Assembly: GCA_029204045.2 (NCBI GenBank)
Contig: CM055067.1
Location: forward strand, 21,650,838 to 21,714,837
Direction: 5' to 3'
Length of the DNA: 64,000 nt
Origin: Tillandsia leiboldiana
Lineage: Eukaryota > Streptophyta > Magnoliopsida > Poales > Bromeliaceae
Part shown: positions 31,093 through 41,054 of the stretch, piece after piece
Layout of the letters: the number at the start of each line of letters is the position of its first letter
Position numbering within the stretch: the first letter of the stretch is position 1
Translations under genes and position numbers: made by a program
Notes under the pieces: model-generated
Told to the model about the DNA's origin: nothing
Seen by the model: the letters and a program-made list of their open reading frames with translations, nothing else
The model's database searches: none

Positions 31093-32348
31093 TGTTACGG
31101 AATTTGAGTTCGCGTATTTCGTGAAATTGGTTAAGTCTTGAAGATTGAAGATGAAGAAGTTTGAATCATATACCTCAATCTCAAAAAAGAATAATTCAAA
31201 AGGATCAGGTACGTTTAACTAAAGAATTATGATGATCCGAATACTTCTTATAGTGTAGAAACACTTGGATGAATTTTTGATTGCATAAAAATCAAAAACT
31301 GGGCATTTTACATGTTCAGAGTCCGGACCGTGGATCTCAGTCCGGACCCCGAACGTAGGCTTGTTCATGTGCAATTCCAGTCCGGACCTTGGAAATTTCA
31401 GTCCGGACCCCGAACGTGAAATTGTTGAAATTGCATGAACAGTCCGGACCGTGGATTGCAGTCCGGACCCCGAATGTCGTCTTTTCTGGAAAAAGTCTGT
31501 TTCGCTGAGACAGTCCGGACCGCCCATTCCAGTCCGGACTGTCGTCCTGTAAAATTCCAGAATTGGTTAGTTTTTTATGCTTATCTTCTTCCAATGGTTT
31601 CTAACCTATAAATAGACCCTACGATTCATTTTTTAGGATAATCCAAAATACGGTCAAAAATAGAAAAATCCACCTATAGAGAAGAAAGGAAATCAATAGA
31701 TTTAATCCTATGTTTCTTCATCTATATTGATTGATTTGATTCTAGGTTTTCATACTCAGATTTTGAGTAGAATCAAATCAATGAATACTTAGATGGTATT
31801 TCCGATCTATTTCTAATCTAAGTATTCGGCGGATCATCACCACCCAAAAACAACGATTTTCCCAAAATCGGCGCGTGGACTCGCGTGGCCTTGTGGATTC
31901 AAGGTGCTACCGCTCTCGTGGATTCGGAGCGAGGTATGTTCGTGGATTCGAGACGTGCTACTGGGTGAAGACCGTGGATTCGGTCGGACGTCGTGGACTC
32001 GACGTTGGACGCCGTGGATTCGGCGTTGGACGCAGATCGTGGATTCGAGAAGCGTTGCGGAGCGAGCGGAGAAGATCAACTAGGAGCGTATGGAAAAGGT
32101 TGAGTCGTAAGTGTGTACGGTAAATCACCTTGTACGTATTTTAATTCTAGTGGATTTCGCCGTGTGATCGGTCCCATGGTTTTTTTACTCCGGTTTGGAG
32201 TTTTTCCACGTAAAAATCTTGCGTGTTATTTTTATTTCCGCATTGGGTTTTATTGCGCAATGATTTTTTGAGTGTTTATGGTTTACACCTATTCACCCCC
32301 CTCTAGGTGTTTTTTCCCCTATTAGATCCAATTATACATAACCCAACA
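31093..32348 (+). repeat. 3' LTR of S1 (Sirevirus)
   Basis: It starts TGTTACGG after the polypurine tract. It holds AGTCCGGACC palindromes (31315-31545), a TATA box CCTATAAATAGACC (31605-31618), a leader, and the CACCTATTCACCCCCC tract at 32288-32303. The end is placed at AACCCAACA (32348) by alignment with S2; the exact last base is uncertain because the 5' LTR is not in the window. Confidence 0.82.
31315..31545 (+). repeat. CAGTCCGGACC palindrome cluster in S1 LTR
   Basis: About eight copies of AGTCCGGAC(C/T), often in pairs about 20-25 bp apart followed by CCCGAACG, lie upstream of the TATA box. Confidence 0.8.
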
Positions 32349-33016
32349 CATTAGATCCATTACAACATTCTTATTCCAAGAAAATTCTTATAGTCCCCTT
32401 AATACACATAAGGCTCTAATGGCCTATTAACATGCTTCTAATCATGAAAAGTAAAGGAAAAGGGAAGAGATCACCCTTTTTTGAAAAATATCCCCCACCT
32501 CTTATGTTCTTGCAAGAAGAAAATGGGTTGCTCTCTCAGATCCTCAAGAAAGCCCTAAAAATGAAATGAAACCATGAAGGAATCACTTCCATAACCTTCT
32601 AATCTCATAAAAACCTTAAAAGAGGAAATCCTAGATTTTTGCTTACCTTTTCTTATGGGTTCCTTGACCAAAAGAGGAAGAAGTAGGGCTTGAAACTCCT
32701 CTTGGAAGGCTTCTTTGAAGTCTCCTTTGCAATCTCTATACTCCAAAGAGATTAATCCCGAAGCCCTAGGCTCCTTAGCTCACACTCCTCCAACTTCTCT
32801 TCTTCTTCTCCTTCTTTTCCATCTTCCTTTCTTTCTCTAGTTCAAGACAGGGAGAAAGAGAGAGTGGGAGAGGGTTCGAATGGGAAGAGAGAGAGAGAAA
32901 GAGAGCTTTTGTTGTCAGGGGGGTGGTTGAGTTTGCAGGCATAGGTGAAATTATAAAACTACTCCCGATTTGGAAGGGTATTTCCCCTACTGTCCTAGAA
33001 TTCTGGGCGCTGGGTA
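32349..33016 (-). other. Host sequence X, left piece (probably minus-strand element leader)
   Basis: No coding sequence is supported. On the minus strand there is a CT-rich stretch (32860-32920), a donor-like AAAAG/GTAAGC (near 32650) and AT-rich sequence after it, the layout of a transcribed leader. X continues at 47831 after D and at 62041 after G. It could be an LTR of another element or the 5' end of a plant transcript; I cannot decide. Confidence 0.35.
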
Positions 33017-33369
33017 TGTAGTAGCCCCGATCCCCGTGTTGCTTCTCCCATGACCCACGATGTGGAACACCTATTATTGGTGTGTCGGACCCGCAACGGG
33101 TCAAATGGAATCGTTGGACGGACTCTGTGAGGCCTCTGGATTGATGTAAAGTACCGGGGCATTGGATAGCGCGCCGACCACACAGATGACTTGGAGCAGA
33201 GAGTTGCCTTGAGCATGTGGTATCTGAGGTTACAGTTGATGCCGGGTTGATTCGGATCAACGCGGAAGCTCCCGCTCGATTCGGGGTTTTTCCGGGCTTT
33301 GTAGGCCGATTGAGGATGAGATTGGGAATTTCAGACTTCACCGTGGAGCGCCGGAAATTCAGGAACACG

Positions 33370-33935
33370 TGGAACAGGTGTACTTTCAGATTACAGCGAG
33401 GTTTGGGAGGTTCCGGACTGACGCGGAGGGCCCGGAGGCAAAAAGTGAGTCGGAACTGGCAGTTTTGGAGCCGGTATTTGATTTGAGCACCCCGACTCAA
33501 CGGATAAGCTTTTTGAAGAGAAAAAGCTGTGGACACGTGTACTTTTGATTTACAGCGAGGTTCGGGAGGTTCCAGACTGACGCGGAGGACCCGGAGGCAA
33601 AAAGTGAGTCGGAACTGGCAGTTTTGGAGCCGGTATTTGATTTGAGCACCCCGACTCAACGGATAAGCTTTTTGAAGAGAAAAAGCTGTGGACACGTGTA
33701 CTTTTGATTTACAGCGAGGTTCGGGAGGTTCCGGACTGACGCGGAGGACCCGGAGGCAAAAAGTGAGTTGGAACTGGCAATTTTGGAGCCGGTAAGTGAT
33801 TTGAGCACCCCGCCTCAACGGATGAGCTTTTTGGAGAGAAAAAGCTGTGAGCGCGTGTATTTTCGATTTACAGCGGAGTTCGGGAGGTTCCGGGCAGCGG
33901 CGGAGAGCCCGAAGGCAAAAAGTGAGTTGGAGTTG
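33370..33935 (+). repeat. 159-bp tandem repeat, about 3.5 copies, in C
   Basis: The unit includes GATTTACAGCGAGGTTCGGG, GACGCGGAGGACCCGGAGG and GAGCACCCCGACTCAACGG. Copies are more diverged at both ends of the array. Confidence 0.85.
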
Positions 33936-33985
33936 GATTATTGGAATTAATTAATTAGTGGATTTAATTATAAAGCTTTATGCTT

Positions 33986-33993
33986 TATATAAA
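33986..33993 (+). promoter_or_regulatory. TATA box of LTR C
   Basis: TATATAAA precedes GGGCTCC and a purine-rich leader (34015-34110). A consensus splice donor follows at 34179. Confidence 0.55.
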
Positions 33994-34315
33994 GGGCTCC
34001 ACCTCCACCCTCTGCAGCAGGAAAAAGAGAAAGAAAGGAAAAGAGAAAGAAAGGAGAGGAAAAGAGAGGAAAAAGGAAGAAGAAGAAAAAGAAGAAAAGG
34101 GATTGGAGCTTCTTGGATTTTTGGACGCGTCGTTGGAGGCCGTGCGAAGCTCGTGAGCGTGCGGCGAGCGGCGACGAGGTAAGTAAAATTCTGATTTTTG
34201 GGATTTTTTGAGGTTTATGCAGTTTTTTTGAGCTTTGGGACTTTAATTGGTTTGTTATTTGGTAAAATCGGATTTTTTGGGATTTTTTTCGGAAATTCTG
34301 GGTTTCGCCGTCGCC

Positions 34316-35700
34316 GGCGGCCGCGCGCAGCGCGCAACGGCGCACGCGCGGCGCCAGGGTGCTGCTATTGGCAGCACCCTGCGGCGAGGTGCCGCTGGGC
34401 GCGGCGCCGCGTGCAGCAAAGTGCTGCACGCGGCGCTGCATGGCCGCGCGCAGGCGCGCGCTGCATGGCCGCGCGCAGGCGCGCGCGGCAGGGCCGCGCG
34501 CAGGCGCGCGCGGCGCTGCCTGGCCGCGCGCGGGCGCGCGCGGCAGGGCCGCGCGCAGGTGCGCGCGGCACCGCTTGGCCGCGCGCAGGTGCGCGCGGCA
34601 TGGCCGCGCGCGGGTGCGCGCGGCAGGGCCGCGCGCGGGCGCGTGCGGCAGGGCCGCGCGCAGGTGCGCGCGGCACCGCTTGGCCGCGCGCAGGTGCGCG
34701 CGGCATGGCCGCGCGCGGCAGGGCCGCGCGCGGGCCTGCGCGGGCCGCGCGGGCCGCGCGCAGGCGTGCGCGGGCCTGCGCGGGCGCGCGGGCGCGCGCT
34801 GCTGCGCGCAGCGCTGCGGGCTGCGCGCAGCGGCCGCGCGCGCGCGCGGCGGGCTGCGCGCGGCCGCGCGCAGCGCCGCTGGGCGCCGCGCGCAGCGCCG
34901 CTGGGGCACTGCGCGACGCGCTCCAGCGTCGTGCAGCAGGCCCTGCGCCGCGCGGTTTGGCTTGGTGCCGCGCGGTGGGCCTCCCTCGTCGCGCGGCTGG
35001 GTTTTCGCCGCGCGGCGTGCTCCCGGACGGCGGGCGACTCCTCGGTTTGCGTGCCGGCGCCGTGTTTTCGCCGTCGGAGCCCGTGGGTCGCCGTCGGCCG
35101 CTGTTTTTCGCCGTCGGCTGCTGCTTTTTCGCCGTCGAGCAGATTTCTGGCAGTTTTTCGCGAGCGGTTTTCGCAGGATTTTCGCAAAGCTGATTTTTGA
35201 GCGGTTTTTCGCCGTCGGGCGCTGTTTTTCGCCGACGGAGCTGTTTTTCGCCGTCGGGCGCTAGTTTTCGCCGACGGAGCTGTTTTTCGCCGCCGCGAGC
35301 TGTTTTTCGCCGTCGGGCGCTGGTTTTCGCCGACGGAGCTGTTTTTCGCCGCCGCGAGCTGTTTTTCGCCGTCGGGCGCTGGTTTTCGCCGACGGAGCTG
35401 TTTTTTTCGCCGCCGCGTGCTGTTTTTCGCCGTCGGGCGCTGTTTTTCACCGTCGGGCGCTGTTTTTCGCCGACGGAGCTGTTTTTCGCCGCCGCGTGCT
35501 GTTTTTCGCCATCGGGCGCTGTTTTTCGCCGACGGAGCTGTTTTTCGCCGCCGCGTGCTGTTTTTCGCCGTCGGGCGCTGTTTTTCGCCGACGGAGCTGT
35601 TTTTCGCCGCCGCGTGTTGTTTTTCGCCGTCGGGCGCTGGTTTTCGCTGACGGAGGCTGTTTTCGCCGACGGAAGCTGTTTTTCGCCGTTGGATGCTCGG
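34316..35700 (+). repeat. GC-rich tandem arrays in C
   Basis: 34316-34920 is built of GCCGCGCGCAGGCGCGCGCG-type units. 35050-35700 alternates TTTTTCGCCGTCGGGCGCTG and TTTTTCGCCGACGGAGCTG units, so CCGTCGG and CCGACGG of adjacent units are complementary. Long ORFs on both strands result from the composition. Confidence 0.85.
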
Positions 35701-38108
35701 TTTTGACTGTGTGGATTGATTTTGCGATTTCTTCGCTTCTGGCAGCTTGCGGTGTGGTTTTTAGTTTCCGCGGGGCGCGCGGTCGTGTGGTTGGTCGCTG
35801 CGCGCTCCGATTCGCTTGCGGATTCTGGCATCGGGCTTCGTGTTGCGTGCGGACCCCTTGGAGGCCAGGTAAGCCGCTGAGCCAATTGCAAGTGTCGACG
35901 AGCAATTGGTGGCTTTCTGAGGTGGGTTGGTTTTCTCTCCAAGTCTACGGACTTCCTTCTAATTCTAATGTTTTAGGATTGCATGCTAGTTTAAGTGTTT
36001 TCTTGGAACTTAACTAGCACCCCCGTCATATGTGCATGATTTGACCAGACCATTTGTGAACCTTAATTTGGGCTAGGTTCCTTATGCTTTAGACATCCCG
36101 CACTTTTCATATCCTTCGGGACTTAGAGTTTCCTCGCCCGGGTAGTGGGCCGAGTGGTCAGAGTGTTGTGGGACGGGTGTTGCACTCGGGCCCGGGGGGG
36201 CCGAGTGGGGTCTGGTGGCTGGGTTAGGCCAGTGTTAGTGTTTTGGGGAACCGTTTCAGATAAACGGTGGTCCCGGGGGTTTTCCTTTCCACTGTTCTTC
36301 TCGTCACCACCAGATTGGGATCGTGGTGCACGTGTGTTAGCAGGACCTTGAACCCAGAACCTTTTTGGATAAATACATGATTTTAGTCAGCCAATGTTTC
36401 TTCCAAGCCTCGCAAGGTTGTCGGAGTCTGTTCTCGTCCGTTGGGACGAAGGCGTCAGCTCTTCGAGGCTTGGGCATAAAACTTGATTTCAAAGGGTTTT
36501 CCTAAAAAGACTAAAAATCATTATAAAGATGGCTTTCTCTCAGATCGAATGATTTTTCTGAAATAAATGACATGGTTTCTTATAAACTTATCCACCCGAG
36601 TGGATTCGAGTGATCTGGGTTCTAAGGGCTGCTTTCTCTCTTGGGGACGTGGATGTTAGTCTCCCTGGGTTTCGGACCCTTCGTAGATCTGGCCGTGGAG
36701 TAGCTCCGGCCGTGAGTTGAGTGTTGAGTTCAGTGGAGTTGTGTTGTGGGAGCCGTGGGAGAGACGGTGGTCCCAGCTGTGTAGTACCTTCGTTGAGTGG
36801 GTCTGTGTTGTGAGATTGAGTCGTGGAGGGTTCTCCGACGGAGTTTGTGCTTTGAGCATCGAGATACCGATCTGTTTGATCGAGGACCACAGCCTGCAGG
36901 AGCCACTTGTGAGACAGTGATACTGATGAGATACTTGAGTTCGGTGGGGTCGCACCCCTCGAACCACGCCCCGGGTGCGTTGATGATTCCGAGCCTGATG
37001 AGGCTGCGATGATGATACCGAGCCTGACGAGGCTGCGATGATGCGCCTAGTTCATATACTAGTGGTCGCTTGATACCCCTGGCCGTGCTACCATGGGGTC
37101 ACTGTGTGAGATATTGAGTTTGTCCGTTGGGACACCCTGGTTGGTACACCAGGGGGCGCAGGCTTGACTCGACTGGACCCGGGTGGGCAGTCGCTGAGAT
37201 TTGTGATGTGCTGAGAGAGTGATGGTGTAGCATGTGTCATAGTAGAGCGTCTTGGGCTTAGTACTTGTGACATATTGTCAGCAGTGAGTGACTGCATTCC
37301 ATCATCCATAGACTCTTCTTATTGAGCATAGTAGATAGAGGCATGATAGCTGTAGATTCTTTTCCAGCTTATTTATCTTATTATCAGTCTTTTCTCTATC
37401 TTATGCCTCTGGTAGACTTAGTGGGCAGACCGTGGTTCTTGGAGACGGTACCCACTGAGAACTACTGTAGGATGTAGTTCTCACACCCTCTGTCGGTGAC
37501 AGGTTGCTGAGGCTTTCTTCCGTTCCTGCTGTGCTTGATTGGACGGACCGAGGACAGGGAGTCGCGTGATAGTTCCCTACCAGCATTGTTACTTTAGAGA
37601 GAGGTAGATGTACCATCCCGGATTGTGGGAGTTGGTTATGTTTCCTGTTTAGCTATCTCCCCTTGGATTTGTAGATGTTGTATAGGTGCACTTCTTTTTG
37701 TATCATCTGATTTTGGGAGATAGGCTATGTGTTGTAGCAGCTTTGTAGTTGAGAAAAAAATTTATAGTACAGCTTTTTATCCGCCCTGATATCTGTGTAG
37801 CTGTAGTTTTGTCTTTTGCAGGCTAGACGCTTCGTCTGTACGGCAGTTTCCGTACAGATGGCGGATCTGTTAGCGAGCCCGGGTCGCAGTTTCGACCCCG
37901 GGGCGTGACAGCCTGCCCTTCAGCTGTTTTTGTCGGAATTTAGAAAGGGCTTTAGGCTAATCTGAGGTCATATTTGGATTCAACATGGAAAAACGTCGAA
38001 AACCAGCTATTTACTTGCCTTTTTCGGAGTCCGAATGCCCAAAAATGGACTCCCGGAAGTTTTCTGCGCATTTTGGTGCATGGGGGAAGCCGTGGACCAG
38101 CCTTGTGC

Positions 38109-38457
38109 CACGTGGCAGCCTCGAATTGGCCGGCGCACGCAGCGCGGTCCACAGAGTGTTGGCGCTGCTGCATGGATCGGGCGCGGGGGACACGTGGCAT
38201 CTTGCGATTGGCGGGCTCTCGCGACGCGGTCCACAGAAACGCACCGGCTGGCGCATGGACCAGGGCGGGCCACGTGGCGGCCTCGGAGAGGCCGGCTCAC
38301 GCCCGCGCGGTCCACGCGCCAGGGGGAGCAGGCGGGGCAGGTGGGGGCAAGTGACTGCAAACGTGGGGGCGCCACGTGGCGCCCTGCAATTCGGGCGCCA
38401 CCGCCCCATGTTCGGCGGTCGGCGCCACGTGGCGCACGCCTGCTGGCTCCGCACGTG
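38109..38457 (+). promoter_or_regulatory. G-box/CCAAT array in D 5' LTR, two exact ERSE-like composites
   Basis: CACGTG occurs at 38109, 38191, 38271, 38373, 38426 and 38452. At the first two, CGTGG is followed after exactly 9 bases by ATTGG (38111-38129, 38193-38211), i.e. CCAAT-N9-CCACG on the other strand. The third and fourth keep the spacing with one or two mismatches (AGAGG, ATTCG). The TATA box lies about 420-520 bp downstream. Confidence 0.6.
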
Positions 38458-38625
38458 CTGTCCGCTGTTCGGGACACGCGTCAGAGCCAAGAGGATTCGC
38501 GCGCTGACCGTGGGCCGGGCCGGGGGAACTGTTGGGCGCACTGTAGGCGCCCGAAAGTTCCGGGCGCCCGGAAATTGGGCCCAAAAGCCCAATAAAGGGG
38601 GATTTTGTGGGCTTTTGAGTGAGGG

Positions 38626-38637
38626 CCTATAAATAGG
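38626..38637 (+). promoter_or_regulatory. TATA box of D 5' LTR
   Basis: CCTATAAATAGG within the palindrome GGCCTATAAATAGGCC. The 3' LTR has TATAAAT at 46782-46788. Confidence 0.7.
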
Positions 38638-38899
38638 CCGTGTTCTTTGGCCTTTTACCCTTTTTCCCGAACTCCTCTGCCTCTGAGCCCTATACTGACT
38701 TTGATCTTCATCTTGTTTTGCATATTACGAAAAAGTTTCAGAATTTTTTGAGGCCGCGGCATCGATGTTTTCGGCGAGTTAGCGCAGTGCGACGTTCTTT
38801 TGTTGGTGGCCCATTTCCGTCGCGTTTCGGTCCACGAGGTACATAGAGCTACCCCAACAATATTTTTGAACAATTTTTGCGGCGTCGGATTCACGAGAG

Positions 38900-40663
38900 G
38901 TAAATCTACGATTTTTGTATTTTCCACTCCTCCCAGATTTGAGTTTTTTTAGGGGTTTCGAGTACATTTTTTAGCCCTATTTTGCTGGTGGTTGTTCCTG
39001 GACAGCAGCACCTTGTTGGATTTTTATCTCTGCACTTGAGTATTGGAATTTGACGTTTAAGGACTCGATTGACATCTACGCTTCGCGTGAATCGCTGTCG
39101 TATTTTTATTGGAAATTTTGAAATTTATCTCGCAGGTGATAATTAAGTTTCTTTGAGACTAAATTTCAGCAAACTGTACACTTGAAAATTTTGTGTTGTT
39201 TGTAACTTTGGACTATATCTTTGTACCCAGGAGGAGTTTTTGAGTGTTTTTGGACCCATTGGAATTGTGGGAATTGGAGGATTATTCCCGTGTAGTTTCA
39301 GCTTTTTGGACTTTGGACAGCTTTGCACTCCCAGGAGGGTTGCTTCGTCTTCAAAACTGGCGGACTGATCAGTAATTCTATATTGTAGGAATCATGCATG
39401 ATTGTGCGTGTATTAGAAAGCATGCTAGAAAGAGAGAATTGATGTTTTTTGTGTTGCTATGATGATCATATTGATTTAGTGCTTCCTAAATCTGTAAATT
39501 AAATGCTATCTTTGGAACTTGACCTAGCATCCCGTCATATGCTACATGTTTAACCAGACTAGTAGAAAACTCCAACTTGGGCTAGGTTATTTATGCTTTA
39601 GACATTCCCACACCGTTATCTATTATTTTACCTGGACTTAGAGTTTCCTCGCCCGGATAGTGGGCCGAGTGTTCGGGTTGTTGTGGGATGCATGTTACAC
39701 TCGCGCCTGGGGGCCGAGTGGAGTCTGGTAGCAGTGTTAGATCAGTGTTTTATTTTTGGGAGCCGTCTGAGTCGACGGTGGGTCCCGGCTGTGTGGTTTT
39801 CTAGCCTGTGAGTGAGAGTTGGTGTTGTTGGTTACTGTCGATCTTGTTGATCGTGGATTTGGACTATAGCCAGCATGAGCCACATTTGAGCTCGACAGAG
39901 ATGCGCGGATACTTTCCTCGGTGGGGTCGCGCCCCTCGAGTGCCACTCCGAAGCTGGGCTTGTTACTTGCTATCGCGACTTGTCGACGCAGTCCCCCTGG
40001 CTGGGCCAGTTTTGGCAGTCACGGACGCCCTACGTAAGTTCGGTCCTCCTTGGATGTAACGGCAGTAGGTAGGCGCAGGTTTGACTGGACCCTATGTGAC
40101 AGTTAGTGTAGATTGGGTGATTATGTTTGAGAGATAGTAGATGCATCATGTTTCCATCTGTTCCACTTCTTGAGCATTTAGATAGAGGCATAGTAGCTGT
40201 AGAGTTATTTTCCAGCCTTTACTTTCAGTACTGCATTTGTTACTTTATGCCTCTAGTAAACTTAGTGGGCAGACCGTCGGGCTTGTTGGCGGTACCCACT
40301 GAGAACTACTGTGGGATGTAGTTCTCACACCCGCCGTGGTGATTTTTTCCCCAGGGACCTCTACTCCAGTTCCTGCTGCTCTAGTTGCTGATCCTGCTGA
40401 TCGAGGTAAATGAGTCACGAGCTAGATCCCTACCAGTCTTCTTCCTGTGAGAGTAGATGTACCCTTCTGGTGATGTACTAGTACTGTCAGTGATTTTGGG
40501 ATGTATCATGTATATTTTTCCGTTGAGAGCTTTAGTTTTGGAGTGACTTATGTATTGTGAGGACCTGGCATGTACTATTTGAGGATTTGTATATTTTTTT
40601 TTATTATTTCAGCAGTTTACTTTTCAGCTCTGATATCTGTATAGTGTAGTTGATCTTTTGCAG
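38900..40663 (+). other. Predicted intron within the D 5' LTR
   Basis: Donor GAGAG/GTAAAT lies about 270 bp after the TATA box. The acceptor GATCTTTTGCAG/GTTAG lies 89 bp before the LTR end. The acceptor is conserved in B, C, D, F and G. Prediction only; no transcript data. Confidence 0.35.
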
Positions 40664-40677
40664 GTTAGTCGCTTCGT

Positions 40678-40699
40678 CTATACGGGGCTTCCCGTATGG
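40678..40699 (+). other. Terminal LTR hairpin, D 5' copy
   Basis: CTATACGGG-GCTT-CCCGTATGG pairs over nine positions, one of them T/G. The 3' LTR copy (47751-47772) has two further changes, both leaving G/T wobble pairs. LTR F carries the reversed equivalent at 7045-7066 and G at 48341-48363. Confidence 0.6.
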
Positions 40700-40760
40700 G
40701 CGGCGGATCTGTTGGCGAGCCCGGGTCACAGTTTTGACGCCGGGGCGTGATAGATTAGAG

Positions 40761-40773
40761 TGGTATCAGAGCC
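40761..40773 (+). other. Primer-binding site of D (tRNA-iMet)
   Basis: TGGTATCAGAGCC lies 8 bases after the LTR end, as in B. Confidence 0.88.
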
Positions 40774-41054
40774 TAGGATGTAGGTCATTGTGGACTTAGA
40801 AACCCTAGGCTTGTGGTTGGACCCTAGGATGACTCACGTGAGAGCCGTGATTTTTAGCGAGAGTCCTGATTGAGTTCTTAACTCGCCCAAGGGATGGGAT
40901 GAGTGATTGACATGTCTTCTCTCGGTGGCGACTATGTTGGCTGCAACAACATAGTGCTACAGGAATGGGGACATGCTTTTGGCTTTCGCTAGATTGGGTC
41001 GAGCGTTGTTTTGGTTCTGACCGTTTTTTTTTTTGTTTGTCTCAGGTGTGAGCG

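Larger units (their letters stand above)
1..32348 (+). mobile_element. Sirevirus-type Ty1/copia retrotransposon S1, 5' part outside window
   Basis: The window opens inside a copia integrase/RT polyprotein and this element ends with a polypurine tract (31081-31092) followed by an LTR starting TGTTACGG at 31093. The LTR contains a CACCTATTCACCCCCC stretch near its end, typical of Sirevirus LTRs, and repeated palindromes upstream of a TATA box. After removing element A (2760-26974) and Cas1 (27303-29276), about 2.8 kb lies between pol and LTR, which suits Sireviruses with an env-like region. That the two halves belong together is shown by the A insertion duplicating tatat on both sides. The 5' LTR, gag and most of integrase are off the left edge, so age cannot be measured. 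Confidence 0.8.
33147..37909 (+). mobile_element. Solo-LTR-like block C inside the 5' LTR of D
   Basis: It begins TGTAAAGTACC and ends like the B LTR (CCCGGGTCGCAG...GCGTGACA). D sequence continues on both sides without a convincing target duplication. It has one TATA box, a purine-rich leader, donor GAG/GTAAGT (intron start 34179), two tandem arrays, the shared block (36003-36032), a CCGT hairpin, acceptor TTTTGCAG (to 37821) and the B-type terminal hairpin (37836-37857). There is no internal region, so it is one 4.7-kb LTR. The start could also be 33126, where TGTGAGG resembles the B LTR start. Confidence 0.78.
33017..40752 (+). repeat. 5' LTR of D (interrupted by C)
   Basis: Without C it is about 2.97 kb. 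Pieces: 33017-33146, matching 45936-46063, and 37910-40752. It ends TGATA instead of TGACA. It holds the G-box/CCAAT array (38109-38457), a TATA box, donor-like GAGAG/GTAAAT (after 38899), shared block 39512-39541, CCGT hairpin 39758-39786, acceptor-like TTTTGCAG (to 40663) and the terminal hairpin 40678-40699. Confidence 0.88.

Noticed and set aside
33968..35942. Very long ORFs in block C (310-525 codons)
   Set aside because: They follow GC-rich and TTTTTCGCCG repeats; composition effect, no domain or start context.
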